64,000 nucleotides of DNA, taken from the NCBI RefSeq assembly GCF_900100085.1, contig NZ_FNEJ01000002.1, positions 1-64,000 on the forward strand, in the 5' to 3' direction. Made by a program: the position numbers and the translations under genes. Source of the DNA: Salipiger marinus (lineage in GTDB: Bacteria; Pseudomonadota; Alphaproteobacteria; Rhodobacterales; Rhodobacteraceae). Positions 42,999 through 51,717 of this stretch are shown here, one piece after another; the first letter of the stretch is position 1; each line of letters begins with the position of its first letter. The notes below the pieces were generated by a model. The model was given only the letters and a program-made list of their open reading frames with translations, ran no database searches and had not been told where the DNA came from.

Positions 42999-43729
42999 GA
43001 CAGCACCTCCGACGTCACGCCGCCGTCCGGATCGGTGGCAAGCCGGTCAAACTCTGCCTCGGACAGCGCGGGAAATTCCACCTCGTCCCCCGGCGCCAGC
43101 AGGAAGGGCCGCGCATGGCCCATGCGGAACAGTGGTGCCGCGGTCTGGCCCACATGGCGCCAGCCGGTGGGGGCGGTCACCGAAAAGATCACGAACTGCC
43201 GGATCGCCAGCACCAGCGCGCCCTTGGGCACCTTGGGGGTCAGCGCCTGCTGGCGGGGGATGTTCCAGACCGGCGGCAGCTCGCCCAGATAGGGCTGGCC
43301 GGGCGCGAATCCCAGCGCCGTGACCCGCACCCGCGCGCTCGACAGCGCCTCCACCGCCTGCGCCTCGGTCATGTCGGCAAGACCCGCGGCCTCCGCCAGC
43401 TGCGGGCCAAGCTGGCCACCATAGGCGGTGGGGATGCGGTGCAGCCGCCGTCCCTGCGGCAGCGGCGCCTCGCGCCAGTCGCGCGAGGCCATCAGCGGGC
43501 GCAGCCGCGCCTCAAGCTCGGCATGGGACAGCGCCAACGGATCGAAGCGCAGATAGGTCGACACCAGCGAGGAGGAAAGCTCGGTCACCCCCTCCCAGTC
43601 TTCGGCCTCGAGCGCGGCACGAAAGGCAAGCGCGGCACGGTTGGCGGCCTCGTCCAGCCGGTCGCCAAAGCTGACCAGCAGGCCATCAATGCCAACGGTG
43701 CGCAACAGGGGGGAAGTTTCGGCGGTCAT
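42995..43729 (-). CDS. pxpB: 5-oxoprolinase subunit B (allophanate hydrolase subunit 1 family)
   Basis: A 244-residue subunit that together with PxpC carries the ATP-dependent phosphorylation step. Motifs are LLVSFGDRLDEAANRAAL, HRIPTAYGGQLGPQLAEAAG and GFAPGQPYLGELPP. The start is the ATG at 43729. It is the first gene of pxpBCA and overlaps pxpC by 4 bases. Confidence 0.92.
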   Translation of the reverse strand: MTAETSPLLRTVGIDGLLVSFGDRLDEAANRAALAFRAALEAEDWEGVTELSSSLVSTYLRFDPLALSHAELEARLRPLMASRDWREAPLPQGRRLHRIPTAYGGQLGPQLAEAAGLADMTEAQAVEALSSARVRVTALGFAPGQPYLGELPPVWNIPRQQALTPKVPKGALVLAIRQFVIFSVTAPTGWRHVGQTAAPLFRMGHARPFLLAPGDEVEFPALSEAEFDRLATDPDGGVTSEVLS

Positions 43730-43774
43730 GGCGCAAACCTTGGCGCGCCCGCCGCGCGACCGCAACCGCCTTTT

Positions 43775-43801
43775 GGCACGCCCCGTCTCCGGGGGCGTGC
43801 C
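43775..43801 (-). terminator. inverted repeat after aminotransferase gene
   Basis: Perfect 10-base arms GGCACGCCCC / GGGGCGTGCC with a 7-base loop, between the aminotransferase stop (43812) and the pxpB start. A likely terminator for the infA-maf-rng-yacG-aminotransferase transcript. Confidence 0.55.
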
Positions 43802-43811
43802 GGGCTGGCGG

Positions 43812-45068
43812 TCAGTCCAGAATGCGGGCCATGGCGGACAGCAGCGCCGCCACCTCGGCTTCGGAATTGTAATGGCAGAAGGACACGCGCACGCAGTCGG
43901 CCTGCCCCAGCGGCGTCAGCACGTTGCCGGAGTAATGGTCCGCCTTGCGCGTATGCACCCGGATGCCTTCGTCCCGCAGCGCCGCCACGATCTCGGGCGA
44001 CGGGTGCCCTTCGGCATAGAAGCTGACCAGCCCTTCGCGCGCGGCATTGTCGATGCCGCCGACGATAGTGACGCCGGGCAGTTCGGCCAGCCCCTTGAGG
44101 TTGCCGGTGCCGTGCAGCGCCACCTGACAGAGCCGCGCCTCCTGTTCGTGGATGGCGTGGCCCGCCGCCACGATCAGTTCGCGCGGATCGGTGGCGTCGC
44201 TGACCTGACCGCCCAGCCATTCGAAATAGTCCACCACGTCCGAGAAGGTGGCATAAGCGCCGGTATCCCGCGTGCCCAGTTCCCATGTGCCCTTCGGCCC
44301 GTTCATCAGCGCGTTATGCGGCAGGGCCGACAGCCGGTCCGACGCATAGGCGAGCCCGTAGCCATGGCGCGAAAACACCTTGTAGGGAGAGATGACATAG
44401 CCATCGACCCCGGCCGCGGTCAGGTCGATGCCGCCATGGCAGGCATGCTGGATGCCGTCCACGATGATATAGGCCTCGGGCGCCACGGCGCGGATCGCGG
44501 CGGCGATGGCGGCCAGATCCATGCTCATGCCCGTAACGGGCGAGGTGTGCAGGATGGTGGCCACGCGCACGTCCGGCGTGACGGCGGCGGCATAGGCTTC
44601 GGCGGTGACGAGCCCCGTGGCGTCGTCATGCGGGATCAGCACATGGCGCTTGCCCGCCACTTCGGACCAGCGGGCGGCGGCGCTGCGCGAGGCCGGATGT
44701 TCGATGGTCGAGCCCAGCACCACCCCGCCTTCGGGCGCGCCAAGACAGGCATCGGCGATGAGCCGGAACAGCAGTTCGGTGCCGCTTTCGCCGACAAAGA
44801 TCTGCCCGCCCTCGGGGGCGTTGAAAAAGCCGCGCGCGTCTTCCTTGGCCTTGGCGATGATCTCGCCCAAGGCGGCGGAGGCGGGATTGTCCCGGCCCTG
44901 ATTGTCGGGGATCGCGGCAAAACGGGCCGAGGTTTCGGCCACCGCGCTGAGCGTCAGCGCGCCGCCCGCGTTTTCAAAGAAGATGCGCGGCCCGGTGAAG
45001 GGGCAGCTGTCCACATGGGCAAAGCGGGCGCGGATGGCGTCCAGAAGGCCGGGCGTGTCTGCAATCAT
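43812..45068 (-). CDS. class V aminotransferase / cysteine desulfurase-like protein
   Basis: A 418-residue PLP enzyme of the SufS-like fold. The Schiff-base Lys lies in DGYVISPYKVFSRHG. PLP contacts include ASRSAAARW and DGIQHACHGGIDL. The sequence matches the cysteine desulfurase-like group whose substrate is undefined. The start is the ATG at 45068; a TTG at 45074 is less likely. It begins 2 bases after the yacG stop, so it is probably co-transcribed with yacG. Confidence 0.85.
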   Translation of the reverse strand: MIADTPGLLDAIRARFAHVDSCPFTGPRIFFENAGGALTLSAVAETSARFAAIPDNQGRDNPASAALGEIIAKAKEDARGFFNAPEGGQIFVGESGTELLFRLIADACLGAPEGGVVLGSTIEHPASRSAAARWSEVAGKRHVLIPHDDATGLVTAEAYAAAVTPDVRVATILHTSPVTGMSMDLAAIAAAIRAVAPEAYIIVDGIQHACHGGIDLTAAGVDGYVISPYKVFSRHGYGLAYASDRLSALPHNALMNGPKGTWELGTRDTGAYATFSDVVDYFEWLGGQVSDATDPRELIVAAGHAIHEQEARLCQVALHGTGNLKGLAELPGVTIVGGIDNAAREGLVSFYAEGHPSPEIVAALRDEGIRVHTRKADHYSGNVLTPLGQADCVRVSFCHYNSEAEVAALLSAMARILD

Positions 45069-45070
45069 GG

Positions 45071-45280
45071 TCAATGCCTTGTCTGCTTGGTCGGGGTGTC
45101 GGAGAGCCGGGAAAGTTCACGCTCCGCCGCTTCCAGCGCCTCTTCGACATCCTGCGGATCGGTCGAGGGCACGGCGTAGCTGCCCGACATCCAGCGCGCC
45201 AGATCCACATCGGCACAGCGCCCGGAACAGAAGGGACGGTATTTGGTCTCGGTCGGTTTGCCGCAGATCGGACAGCTCAT
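45071..45280 (-). CDS. yacG: DNA gyrase inhibitor YacG
   Basis: A 69-residue zinc protein. Cys3, Cys6, Cys18 and Cys22 ([21 protein letters not shown]) make a zinc site, and DVDLARWMSGSYAVP follows. YacG binds GyrB and blocks gyrase activity. It overlaps the rng stop (ATGA) in infA-maf-rng-yacG. Confidence 0.93.
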   Translation of the reverse strand: MSCPICGKPTETKYRPFCSGRCADVDLARWMSGSYAVPSTDPQDVEEALEAAERELSRLSDTPTKQTRH

Positions 45281-46305
45281 CTCAGCACCTCGGTCAGGGG
45301 CACGCGGTCGCGCTTGCGCTGGATCTCCATCAGGCCCAGCTGGGTCCAGCCCGCAAGGATGGTTTCGGTCGCATCGGCCTTGAGCGCGGCGCGCAGCACC
45401 TGTTCCAGCGCGCGGCGGTCCTTTTTGGGCATGGGCGCCGGATCGACGATGACCTGCCCGCCCAGTCCGCGCAGCCGCAGCTGGCGCGGCAGTTCCTTCA
45501 GCGCGGCGGCATTGGCCTTCAGCCCCGCTGCGGGCGAGCTGTCGGCGCCGGTGTTCACATCCACCGCGACCAGCGCGCGGGTGGGTTCGATCCGCATCGA
45601 CCCGCCGCCGGACAGCGGCACGTCGGGGCTTTGCAGCGTCTCGATCATGTCATGCACACTGTGCCGGTCAAAGCTGCCGGGGCCCGCATCCAGATCGGCC
45701 TTTTCCCAGTCGCGCCACGCCAGCGCATGGGGGCTGTCGCCTTCGACCAGCGTTTCCGCCTCGCCGCTGGTGTCGGCCATGACCTGCGCGCAAAGCTGCG
45801 CCATGGCGGCGATGTCTTCGGCGATGTCGTCGGGATCGGCGCCGTCACAGGCCGACCGCAGGATCAGCCCGTCTTCGCCGGTCATCACCTCATGCGCGAT
45901 TTCCAGAAGCTGGTCGCGCAGGTCGTCATCCTTGATCTGGCGCGACACGTTGAGTCCGGGCGCGCCGGGGGTGACGATGGCATAACGCGACTTGAACAGG
46001 ATCCGCGTGGTCACCGGAATGGCCTTGCCCGGTTCGGCAAAGCCCGTGACCTGCACGAGGATCGGCTGGCCCGGCGCCAGCCCCTTGACCTGCCGCAGAA
46101 AGGCGGACCCGTCGGGGGTGCGCAGGAACATGCCGCCCTGCCCCTTCATCGGGCGTTCGGCCACGCCGCGATAGATGGTGCCGGGGCGGGGATGGTCGCT
46201 GTCGATCAGCAGATCCTGCAGCACGCCATCGACGATCAGGGCGGCGGCCTCGACCTGCTCCCCCTGCTGCGTCAGATGGTCCAGCGCGATGGTGCGGCCC
46301 TTCAT
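45277..46305 (-). CDS. rng: ribonuclease E/G-like protein, short form
   Basis: A 342-residue endoribonuclease of the RNase E/G family. The DNase I-like catalytic motif is [12 protein letters not shown], and a second Asp lies in QVIVDPAPM, replacing the more usual VIDFIDM. The S1-type RNA-binding region covers residues ~30-110. I see no CxxC Zn-link motif, and the protein is well short of E. coli RNase G (~490). The start is the ATG at 46305, overlapping the maf stop. Confidence 0.83.
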   Translation of the reverse strand: MKGRTIALDHLTQQGEQVEAAALIVDGVLQDLLIDSDHPRPGTIYRGVAERPMKGQGGMFLRTPDGSAFLRQVKGLAPGQPILVQVTGFAEPGKAIPVTTRILFKSRYAIVTPGAPGLNVSRQIKDDDLRDQLLEIAHEVMTGEDGLILRSACDGADPDDIAEDIAAMAQLCAQVMADTSGEAETLVEGDSPHALAWRDWEKADLDAGPGSFDRHSVHDMIETLQSPDVPLSGGGSMRIEPTRALVAVDVNTGADSSPAAGLKANAAALKELPRQLRLRGLGGQVIVDPAPMPKKDRRALEQVLRAALKADATETILAGWTQLGLMEIQRKRDRVPLTEVLR

Positions 46306-46883
46306 GCGTCGGTCTCCCGGTAAAGCGGATAGCCTGCGGCGGCCAGAAGATGCGCGGTTTCCGCCAGAGGCAGGCCCATGACGGCGGGAAAGCTGCCGTT
46401 GATCCACGGGATGAAGGCGCCCGCAGGCCCCTGAATGCCGTAGCCGCCCGCCTTGCCCTGCCAGTCGCCGGTGGCGAGATAGGCGTTGAGTTCAAGGTTG
46501 GAGAGCAGTTTCATCTTCACCTGCGTGACCACGTCGCGTTCCCACAGACGGGATCCGCGCCGCACCGCCACGGCGGTGACGACCCGGTGACGGCGGCCGG
46601 CAAGCGCGGTCAGAAACTCCGCCGCCTCGCCCGCGTCGCGCGGTTTGCCAAGGATGCGCCGCCCCAGCGCCACGGTGGTGTCGGCGGACAGGACGATGTC
46701 ATCCTCCGCCGCGTCCACGGCCAGCGCCTTTTCCCGCGCGAGGCGGATGCAATAGGGGCGGGGCAGTTCGCCCGGCATCGGATCTTCGTTGATGTCGGGC
46801 GGAAGGATGGCGTCTGCGGTCACGCCAAGCTGCGCGAGCAGGTCGCGCCGTCGCGGGCTGCCGGAGCCAAGAACAAGTTTCAT
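46302..46883 (-). CDS. maf: Maf family nucleoside triphosphate pyrophosphatase
   Basis: A 193-residue house-cleaning hydrolase of non-canonical or modified nucleotides (dTTP/UTP/m7GTP group). The phosphate loop [11 protein letters not shown] is at 6-16. [10 protein letters not shown] and [15 protein letters not shown] carry the conserved Asp and Gln-Gly. It lies between infA and rng and overlaps rng by 4 bases. Confidence 0.95.
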   Translation of the reverse strand: MKLVLGSGSPRRRDLLAQLGVTADAILPPDINEDPMPGELPRPYCIRLAREKALAVDAAEDDIVLSADTTVALGRRILGKPRDAGEAAEFLTALAGRRHRVVTAVAVRRGSRLWERDVVTQVKMKLLSNLELNAYLATGDWQGKAGGYGIQGPAGAFIPWINGSFPAVMGLPLAETAHLLAAAGYPLYRETDA

Positions 46884-46906
46884 AGGCGGCCCCCCGCGGT
46901 CTGTGC

Positions 46907-46926
46907 GCGGCCCGGACCCGGGCCGC
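46907..46926 (-). terminator. hairpin between infA and maf
   Basis: GCGGCCC / GGGCCGC with a GGACCC loop, in the 87-base gap. A second imperfect pair (CGGATCC / GGATCCG) lies closer to infA. Together they may reduce readthrough from highly expressed infA. Confidence 0.45.
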
Positions 46927-46970
46927 CTCCGCTGACGGATCCCGCAATCTGTGCCGGATCCGCGCGGAGC

Positions 46971-47189
46971 TTATTTGAAGCGATAGTTGATCCGGCCCTT
47001 GGTCAGATCATAGGGGGTCATTTCCACCTGAACCTTGTCGCCTGCAAGAACACGGATGCGGTTCTTGCGCATCTTGCCTGCCGTATGTGCGATGATCTCA
47101 TGGCCGTTTTCAAGCTCGACCCGGAACGTCGCATTGGGCAGGAGTTCCTTCACGACACCGGGGAATTCGAGCGTGTCTTCCTTGGCCAT
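46971..47189 (-). CDS. infA: translation initiation factor IF-1
   Basis: A 72-residue S1/OB-fold factor that occupies the ribosomal A site during initiation. It has [40 protein letters not shown] and the terminal GRINYRFK. Length and sequence are canonical. The start is MAKEDTLEF at 47189 with a GGAGA site. Confidence 0.98.
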   Translation of the reverse strand: MAKEDTLEFPGVVKELLPNATFRVELENGHEIIAHTAGKMRKNRIRVLAGDKVQVEMTPYDLTKGRINYRFK

Positions 47190-47294
47190 GCTGTCTCCTA
47201 GACTTACCGTTCCGTGGCTATGACGGAACGCGATACGATATGCGCCCGAACGGCGCAATTTTCAAGGGTGCAATTGCAGGACGCTGAAACAGCG

Positions 47295-48179
47295 TCACCG
47301 CAGCGCCCGCAGCACTGCGGGGCCGTCGCGCCCGGACTGGTCGGTCCAATGGCTGCGGTTCAGCACCCCCCCATCGTCGCGGACCCGCGCGATGGCGTCA
47401 AGGTCCAGCGTCGCATAGGTCCAGCCGGGCTGGTCCAGCACGCCTTCGGCCAGCACGCCGGTGGCCGGAAACCCCCTGTCCGGTGGGCCGAACACGCCGC
47501 CCCGGCCCGAATTGGTGTCCACCGCCTCCGACCAGTCGCAGAGCCCCACGGTCGAGGACATGATGCTGACGCATTGCTGTTCCAGCGCCCGGGCCATGGC
47601 GCCGATGCGCACCCGGCTGTAGCCCGCCAGCGCCTCGGTGCAGGAGGGCACCAGCAGCAGCTCGGCCTCGCGCAGCGCATGGCCCAGCAGCGGATATTCC
47701 GAATCATAGCAGATCAGGATGCCGATGCGCCCCAGCGCGGTGTCGAAGACCTGCAGCGGGCCGCCCCCCACCACGTTCCAGTCCTCGCGTTCGAATCGGG
47801 TCATGATCTGCTTGTCCTGCGCGCCCATGGCGCCGCCGGGGGTGAAAAGCCGGGCGCGGTTCACCGGACGGGCCGAGATCGCGGCATCAAAGACCGGGGC
47901 GGAAGCGGCAAGGATATGCACCCCGTGCCGCGCCGCCAGATCGGCATGCAGCGCATCCGCCGCGGGCACCAGATCCGAGACGGCATGCAGCGACGCCTCC
48001 AGATCCGCCGCCGTGGCGGCGCCCGCCAGCGTGGCCAGTTCCATCGCGCCATATTCCGGGAAGACCAGCAGCTGCGCCCCCTGCCCCGCAGCCTCGGCGA
48101 CCCAGGTGCCGAGCTTGTGCACATAGGCATCCCAGTCCGCGAGCATGTCCATGGGATAGGCGGCGGTGGCGATTTTCAT
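47295..48179 (-). CDS. carbon-nitrogen hydrolase (nitrilase superfamily)
   Basis: A 294-residue cytoplasmic amidase-like enzyme. The catalytic triad is present: Glu42 (LVFPEYG), Lys123 (QDKQIMTRFERE) and Cys157 (GILICYDSEYPL). Several groups of this superfamily (omega-amidase, carbamoylputrescine amidase and others) share this, and I cannot choose among them. The promoter side holds a repeat-family-1 element (48214-48305). It is transcribed toward infA on the same strand. Confidence 0.87.
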   Translation of the reverse strand: MKIATAAYPMDMLADWDAYVHKLGTWVAEAAGQGAQLLVFPEYGAMELATLAGAATAADLEASLHAVSDLVPAADALHADLAARHGVHILAASAPVFDAAISARPVNRARLFTPGGAMGAQDKQIMTRFEREDWNVVGGGPLQVFDTALGRIGILICYDSEYPLLGHALREAELLLVPSCTEALAGYSRVRIGAMARALEQQCVSIMSSTVGLCDWSEAVDTNSGRGGVFGPPDRGFPATGVLAEGVLDQPGWTYATLDLDAIARVRDDGGVLNRSHWTDQSGRDGPAVLRALR

Positions 48180-48213
48180 GGGCGTGGTCCTTTTCTGGGA
48201 GCGGTGGTGTTGA

Positions 48214-48319
48214 TGAGGGCTCTGCCCCCGTCCGCCGGGGGCGGACTGATATGAAAGAGGGGGCTCTGCCCCCGTCCGCCAACGGCGGACTCCCCCGGGA
48301 TATTTTCAGTCAGAAGAAG
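48214..48319 (-). repeat. intergenic repeat family 1, copy 3 (reverse, extended)
   Basis: Read on the minus strand it gives TTCTTCTGACTGAAAATATC, then CCGGGGGAGTCCGCCGTTGG, then CGGACGGGGGCAGAGCCCCC. A second TCCGCC...GGCGGA / GGGGGCAGAGCCC unit follows at 48214-48245. The first ~14 bases code for the last residues and stop of the neighbouring GNAT gene. Confidence 0.75.
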
Positions 48320-48914
48320 CGGCCGGGGCCCGAAGATCGCGCAGCCAGAAGTTGAGGCGGTGGTCGCTCTGCGCGCTGTCGCCAAGATCGGTCCAGCGGA
48401 AGCTGGCCGCGACCCCCGGCAGCGGCGCGTAGCCGCGTCTGCGCCAGAACGGGTCGAGCGGGCCGTAACCTGCGGGCCGCGCCGGGTGACCGGCGGGGCG
48501 TTCGACGGCGCAGAAGGCGCTGTAGCGGCGGCCAAGCGTGCGGGCATGGGCCTCGCGCAGGTCGAAAAACCGGTGGCCGATGCCCTGCCCGCGCGCCTCC
48601 GGCAGCAGCACCGATTCGGCGCAGTAGAAGATCTCGGCAAGCGGGAGGCCGGTCCCGGCGAAGGCCTGGGCGAAATCCTCCGCGTGGTCCTCCATCGGCG
48701 TGCCGGTGGCAGCCCCCATCAGCCGCGCGCCGTCGAAGGCGCCGACCAGCACCGCGCCGGGGCTGTCGCGATAGGTCTGCAGATAGCCGCGTTCATATTC
48801 GAGATCCCCGTCATAGAGATAGGGGAAGTCGCGGAACACCGCGATGCGCAGCCGCGCCACATCCTCGAGCGCGGCGTCGAGCGCCGCGCCCGTCAGCACC
48901 CGCACCTCGGTCAT
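48306..48914 (-). CDS. GNAT family N-acetyltransferase
   Basis: A 202-residue acetyltransferase. The acetyl-CoA motif A appears as VLLPEARGQGIGHRFFDLRE near residue 101-120. The fold is recognisable but the substrate is not. It overlaps the NTF2-like gene stop (ATGA). Its last codons (ASSD and stop) are formed by the end of a repeat-family-1 copy, so the C-terminus may have been altered by repeat insertion. Confidence 0.85.
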   Translation of the reverse strand: MTEVRVLTGAALDAALEDVARLRIAVFRDFPYLYDGDLEYERGYLQTYRDSPGAVLVGAFDGARLMGAATGTPMEDHAEDFAQAFAGTGLPLAEIFYCAESVLLPEARGQGIGHRFFDLREAHARTLGRRYSAFCAVERPAGHPARPAGYGPLDPFWRRRGYAPLPGVAASFRWTDLGDSAQSDHRLNFWLRDLRAPAASSD

Positions 48915-49309
48915 GCGACCTGCCGCACCCAGTCGGCGAGGTTGTAATAGGTCACGACCCGGCTGATGCGCCCGTCCTTCAGCGTGAAGAACGAGCCCGC
49001 AGGCAGCCGGTAGGTCTGGCCGCGCGCCGGGGGCAGCCCCTCATCGGTCTGCAGATAGGTGCCGTTGACGATGTATTCGGCGGCGGCGCGGGTGCCGCCT
49101 TCGGCCTCGAACACCACCATGTCGGTGAGCGTCTCGTCATAGCTGCGGGTCATGTGGGCGCAGAATGCGGCGAATTTCTCGGTGCCGATGCGCACCTCGC
49201 CCTCGTTGACGTGATGGGCCACCTCGGGATCGAGGCAGGCCAGCATGGCTGCCGTGTCCTTGGCGTTGAAAGCATCGAAATAGCGCCGGATGATGTCGCT
49301 TGCTGTCAT
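48911..49309 (-). CDS. SnoaL/NTF2-like protein
   Basis: A 132-residue small alpha+beta-barrel (cystatin-like cone) protein of the ketosteroid isomerase-related group. YFDAFNAKDTAAMLACLDPE is the typical first helix, and LPAGSFFTLKDGRISRVVTY follows. The ligand or reaction is unknown. The start is the ATG at 49309 with a GGGGGA site. It overlaps both neighbours by 4 bases, so it is part of one coupled string with the LMW-phosphatase and GNAT genes. Confidence 0.82.
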   Translation of the reverse strand: MTASDIIRRYFDAFNAKDTAAMLACLDPEVAHHVNEGEVRIGTEKFAAFCAHMTRSYDETLTDMVVFEAEGGTRAAAEYIVNGTYLQTDEGLPPARGQTYRLPAGSFFTLKDGRISRVVTYYNLADWVRQVA

Positions 49310-49752
49310 TGTCCCCCCCATCGGGCCTTGAGTTTGTCGTGAATCTGGTCGCGGGTCTGGCGATAGGCGTTGAGCTTGGTTTCCCGCGTTTCGCCAAGCC
49401 CGGTCGGATCCATGATCGGCCAGTATTCCACGGTCAAGTGATAGAACCGCGTCAGTTCCAGCGCCGCGCGCTGTGCGGCGGGCGACATGGCGACGATCAG
49501 GTCGAAGCCCGACAGGGTTTCGCCCATCTGCTCCATCTCCTCGAAGCTGCGGGCGCGGTGCCGCGACAGCTCCACCCCGATCTCCTTGCAGACGGCGATG
49601 GCGAAGCCGTCGATTTCCAGATCGTTGACCACGCCCACCGACTGCACATAGGTGCCGGTGCCGTAGAATTTCTTCATGATCCCCTCGGCCATGGGCGAGC
49701 GCACGGCGTTGTGGTCACAGCAGAACAGCACCGATTGCGGCAGTTGCGGCAA
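49306..49752 (-). CDS. low molecular weight protein-tyrosine-phosphatase-like protein
   Basis: A 148-residue protein with the LMW-PTP/arsenate reductase fold. The P-loop is Cys12-DHNAV-Arg18-Ser (C-X5-R) and the general-acid Asp lies in WPIMDPTG near residue 117. It may act on phosphotyrosine or be a thioredoxin-family arsenate reductase relative; no ars genes are nearby. It starts 3 bases after the UPF0262 stop and overlaps the NTF2-like gene. Confidence 0.85.
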   Translation of the reverse strand: MPQLPQSVLFCCDHNAVRSPMAEGIMKKFYGTGTYVQSVGVVNDLEIDGFAIAVCKEIGVELSRHRARSFEEMEQMGETLSGFDLIVAMSPAAQRAALELTRFYHLTVEYWPIMDPTGLGETRETKLNAYRQTRDQIHDKLKARWGGQ

Positions 49753-49755
49753 GGC

Positions 49756-50235
49756 TCAGCCCCCGAAATGCAGCACGCAGATGAGGGTGAACAGCCGCCG
49801 GGCGGTGTCGGTATCCACCTCGGCCTTGCCCTCCAGCCGCTCCTGCAGGATGCGCGCGCCCTCGTTGTGGATGCCGCGCCGGGCCATGTCGATGGTCTCG
49901 ATCTGGCTGGGGGCGGCGGTCTTGACCGCGTCGAAATAGCTTTTGCAGATCTGGAAGTAATCCTTCACCACCTGCCGGAAGGGCGACAGCGACAGATGGA
50001 ATTCCGCCGCCTTTTCCCCCGCCTCGGTGGCGATGTCGAAGACCAGCCGCTTCTCGCGGATGGCAAGCCCCAGCCGGTAGGGCCCGGCGGGCGCCGCCCG
50101 GTCCTCGCGCGCGGGCAGGATGAAGCGGTTGCGCTCCATCAGGTCGAACATGGCGACGCGGCGCTCCTGCTCGATCTCGGGCGTGGGCGCGGGCAGGTTG
50201 GCATCGTCGAGGTCAATATGGGCGATATGGCTCAT
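49756..50235 (-). CDS. UPF0262 family protein
   Basis: A 159-residue conserved alphaproteobacterial protein of unknown function (UPF0262). Hallmarks are ERRVAMFDLMERNRFILP, LGLAIREKRLVFDI and SPFRQVVKDYFQICKSYFDA, with RRGIHNEGARILQERLEGK toward the C-terminus. It lies between hisD and the LMW-phosphatase-like gene, a neighbourhood kept in Rhodobacterales. Confidence 0.9.
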   Translation of the reverse strand: MSHIAHIDLDDANLPAPTPEIEQERRVAMFDLMERNRFILPAREDRAAPAGPYRLGLAIREKRLVFDIATEAGEKAAEFHLSLSPFRQVVKDYFQICKSYFDAVKTAAPSQIETIDMARRGIHNEGARILQERLEGKAEVDTDTARRLFTLICVLHFGG

Positions 50236-50302
50236 GGCATCGTCCTTGCGCGGTTGCCCCAGCAGTAGCGCGGCCCGCCCGCCCCCGCAATGCAGCGATG
50301 CG

Positions 50303-50323
50303 GTCCCGGCACCGGGCCGGGAC
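50303..50323 (-). terminator. hairpin after hisD
   Basis: Perfect 8-base arms GTCCCGGC / GCCGGGAC with loop ACCGG, beginning 14 bases past the hisD stop on the minus strand. A candidate terminator or attenuator before UPF0262. Confidence 0.5.
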
Positions 50324-50337
50324 TGCCGCTGCGGGGG

Positions 50338-51639
50338 TCAGCCGTTCAGCTTGCGCAGCCGGGCCGTGACCGACAGCCCGTGCGCCTGCAGGCTTTCCGA
50401 CCGCGCCAGCACCTCGGCGGCGGGGCCGATGGCACGCAGGGCTGCGGGCGACATCTGCGCCAGCGTGGTGCGCTTGAGGAAATCCAGCACCGACAGCCCC
50501 GAGGAAAAGCGCGCCGAGCGCGCCGTGGGCAGCACATGATTGGGCCCGCCCACGTAATCGCCGATGGCCTCCGGCGTCCATTGCCCCAGAAAGATCGCGC
50601 CCGCATGGCGGATCCGCGCCGCCAGCGCCTCGGGATCGGCCACGCACAGTTCCAAATGCTCGGGCGCCACCCGGTCCGACAGCGCCGCCGCCTCCGCCAG
50701 ATCGCGGGTGACCACGATGGCGCCAAAATCGCGCCAGCTTGCCGCAGCGATGGCGCGCCGCTCCAGCACCTGCAGCAGGCGCTCCACCTCGGCGGCCACG
50801 GCGCGGCCGAAGTCCGCATCGGGCGTCAGCAGGATCGCCTGCGCGCTTTCGTCATGTTCAGCCTGGCTCAGCAGGTCAAGCGCGATGAATTCGGGATCGT
50901 TGTCGCCATCGGCGATGACCAGAATCTCCGACGGCCCCGCGATCATGTCGATCCCGACCTTGCCAAAGACCCGCCGCTTGGCCGCTGCCACAAAGGCATT
51001 GCCCGGGCCGGTGATCTTGTCCACCGGCGCCACGGTCTCGGTGCCATAGGCCAGCGCCGCGATGGCCTGCGCGCCGCCCATGCGGTAGATCTCGTCGACC
51101 CCGGCGATGCGCGCGGCCAGCAGCACCAGCGGATTGACCACGCCATCGGGGGTGGGCACCGCGATGCAGAGCCGCTCCACCCCGGCGACCTTGGCGGGAA
51201 TGGCGTTCATCAGCACCGAGGACGGGTAGCTGGCAAGCCCGCCCGGCACGTAAAGCCCTGCCGCCGCCACCGGCGTCCAGCGCCAGCCCAGCGTCGCGCC
51301 ATCCGGATCGGTCCAGCGGGCATTCTCCGGCATCTGGCGCACGTGATAGGCGCGAATGCGCTCCGCCGCCGTCTCCAGCGCCGCGCGCTCGGCGGCGGGC
51401 ACCCGCGCACATTCCTCCGCGATCTCCGCGGGAGTGAAGGCCAGCCGGTCGGCGGTCAGATCCAGCCGGTCAAAGCGCCGGGTCAGATCCAGCACCGCCG
51501 CATCGCCGCGCGCGCGCACATCGGCGATGATCGCGGCGACCGTGTCGTCCACATCCGGGCTGTCCTCGCGCTTGGCGCCAAGAAGACGCGCAAAATCGAT
51601 CTCGAAATCCGGCTCGCGCGTGTCAAGAAAGACGGGCAT
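50338..51639 (-). CDS. hisD: histidinol dehydrogenase
   Basis: A 433-residue zinc enzyme for the last two steps of histidine synthesis, histidinol to histidine with NAD. Signature parts are GPSEILVIADGDNDPEFIA, SQAEHDESAQAIL (zinc/active-site His) and GGPNHVLPTARSARFSSGLS. The start is the ATG at 51639 with AAGGAAG upstream; GTG at 51645 is less likely. Other his genes are not present. Confidence 0.97.
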   Translation of the reverse strand: MPVFLDTREPDFEIDFARLLGAKREDSPDVDDTVAAIIADVRARGDAAVLDLTRRFDRLDLTADRLAFTPAEIAEECARVPAAERAALETAAERIRAYHVRQMPENARWTDPDGATLGWRWTPVAAAGLYVPGGLASYPSSVLMNAIPAKVAGVERLCIAVPTPDGVVNPLVLLAARIAGVDEIYRMGGAQAIAALAYGTETVAPVDKITGPGNAFVAAAKRRVFGKVGIDMIAGPSEILVIADGDNDPEFIALDLLSQAEHDESAQAILLTPDADFGRAVAAEVERLLQVLERRAIAAASWRDFGAIVVTRDLAEAAALSDRVAPEHLELCVADPEALAARIRHAGAIFLGQWTPEAIGDYVGGPNHVLPTARSARFSSGLSVLDFLKRTTLAQMSPAALRAIGPAAEVLARSESLQAHGLSVTARLRKLNG

Positions 51640-51717
51640 GAACACTTCCTTTCAGGGCTTTGGGCGGACATAGCGCCCCGCCGCCCCCGCCTCAAGCGCA
51701 AGCGCCGCGCGCCCCCG

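Noticed and set aside
49306-49752. LMW-phosphatase-like gene as arsenate resistance
   Set aside because: No arsB, arsR or acr3 near it. The fold is shared with phosphotyrosine phosphatases.
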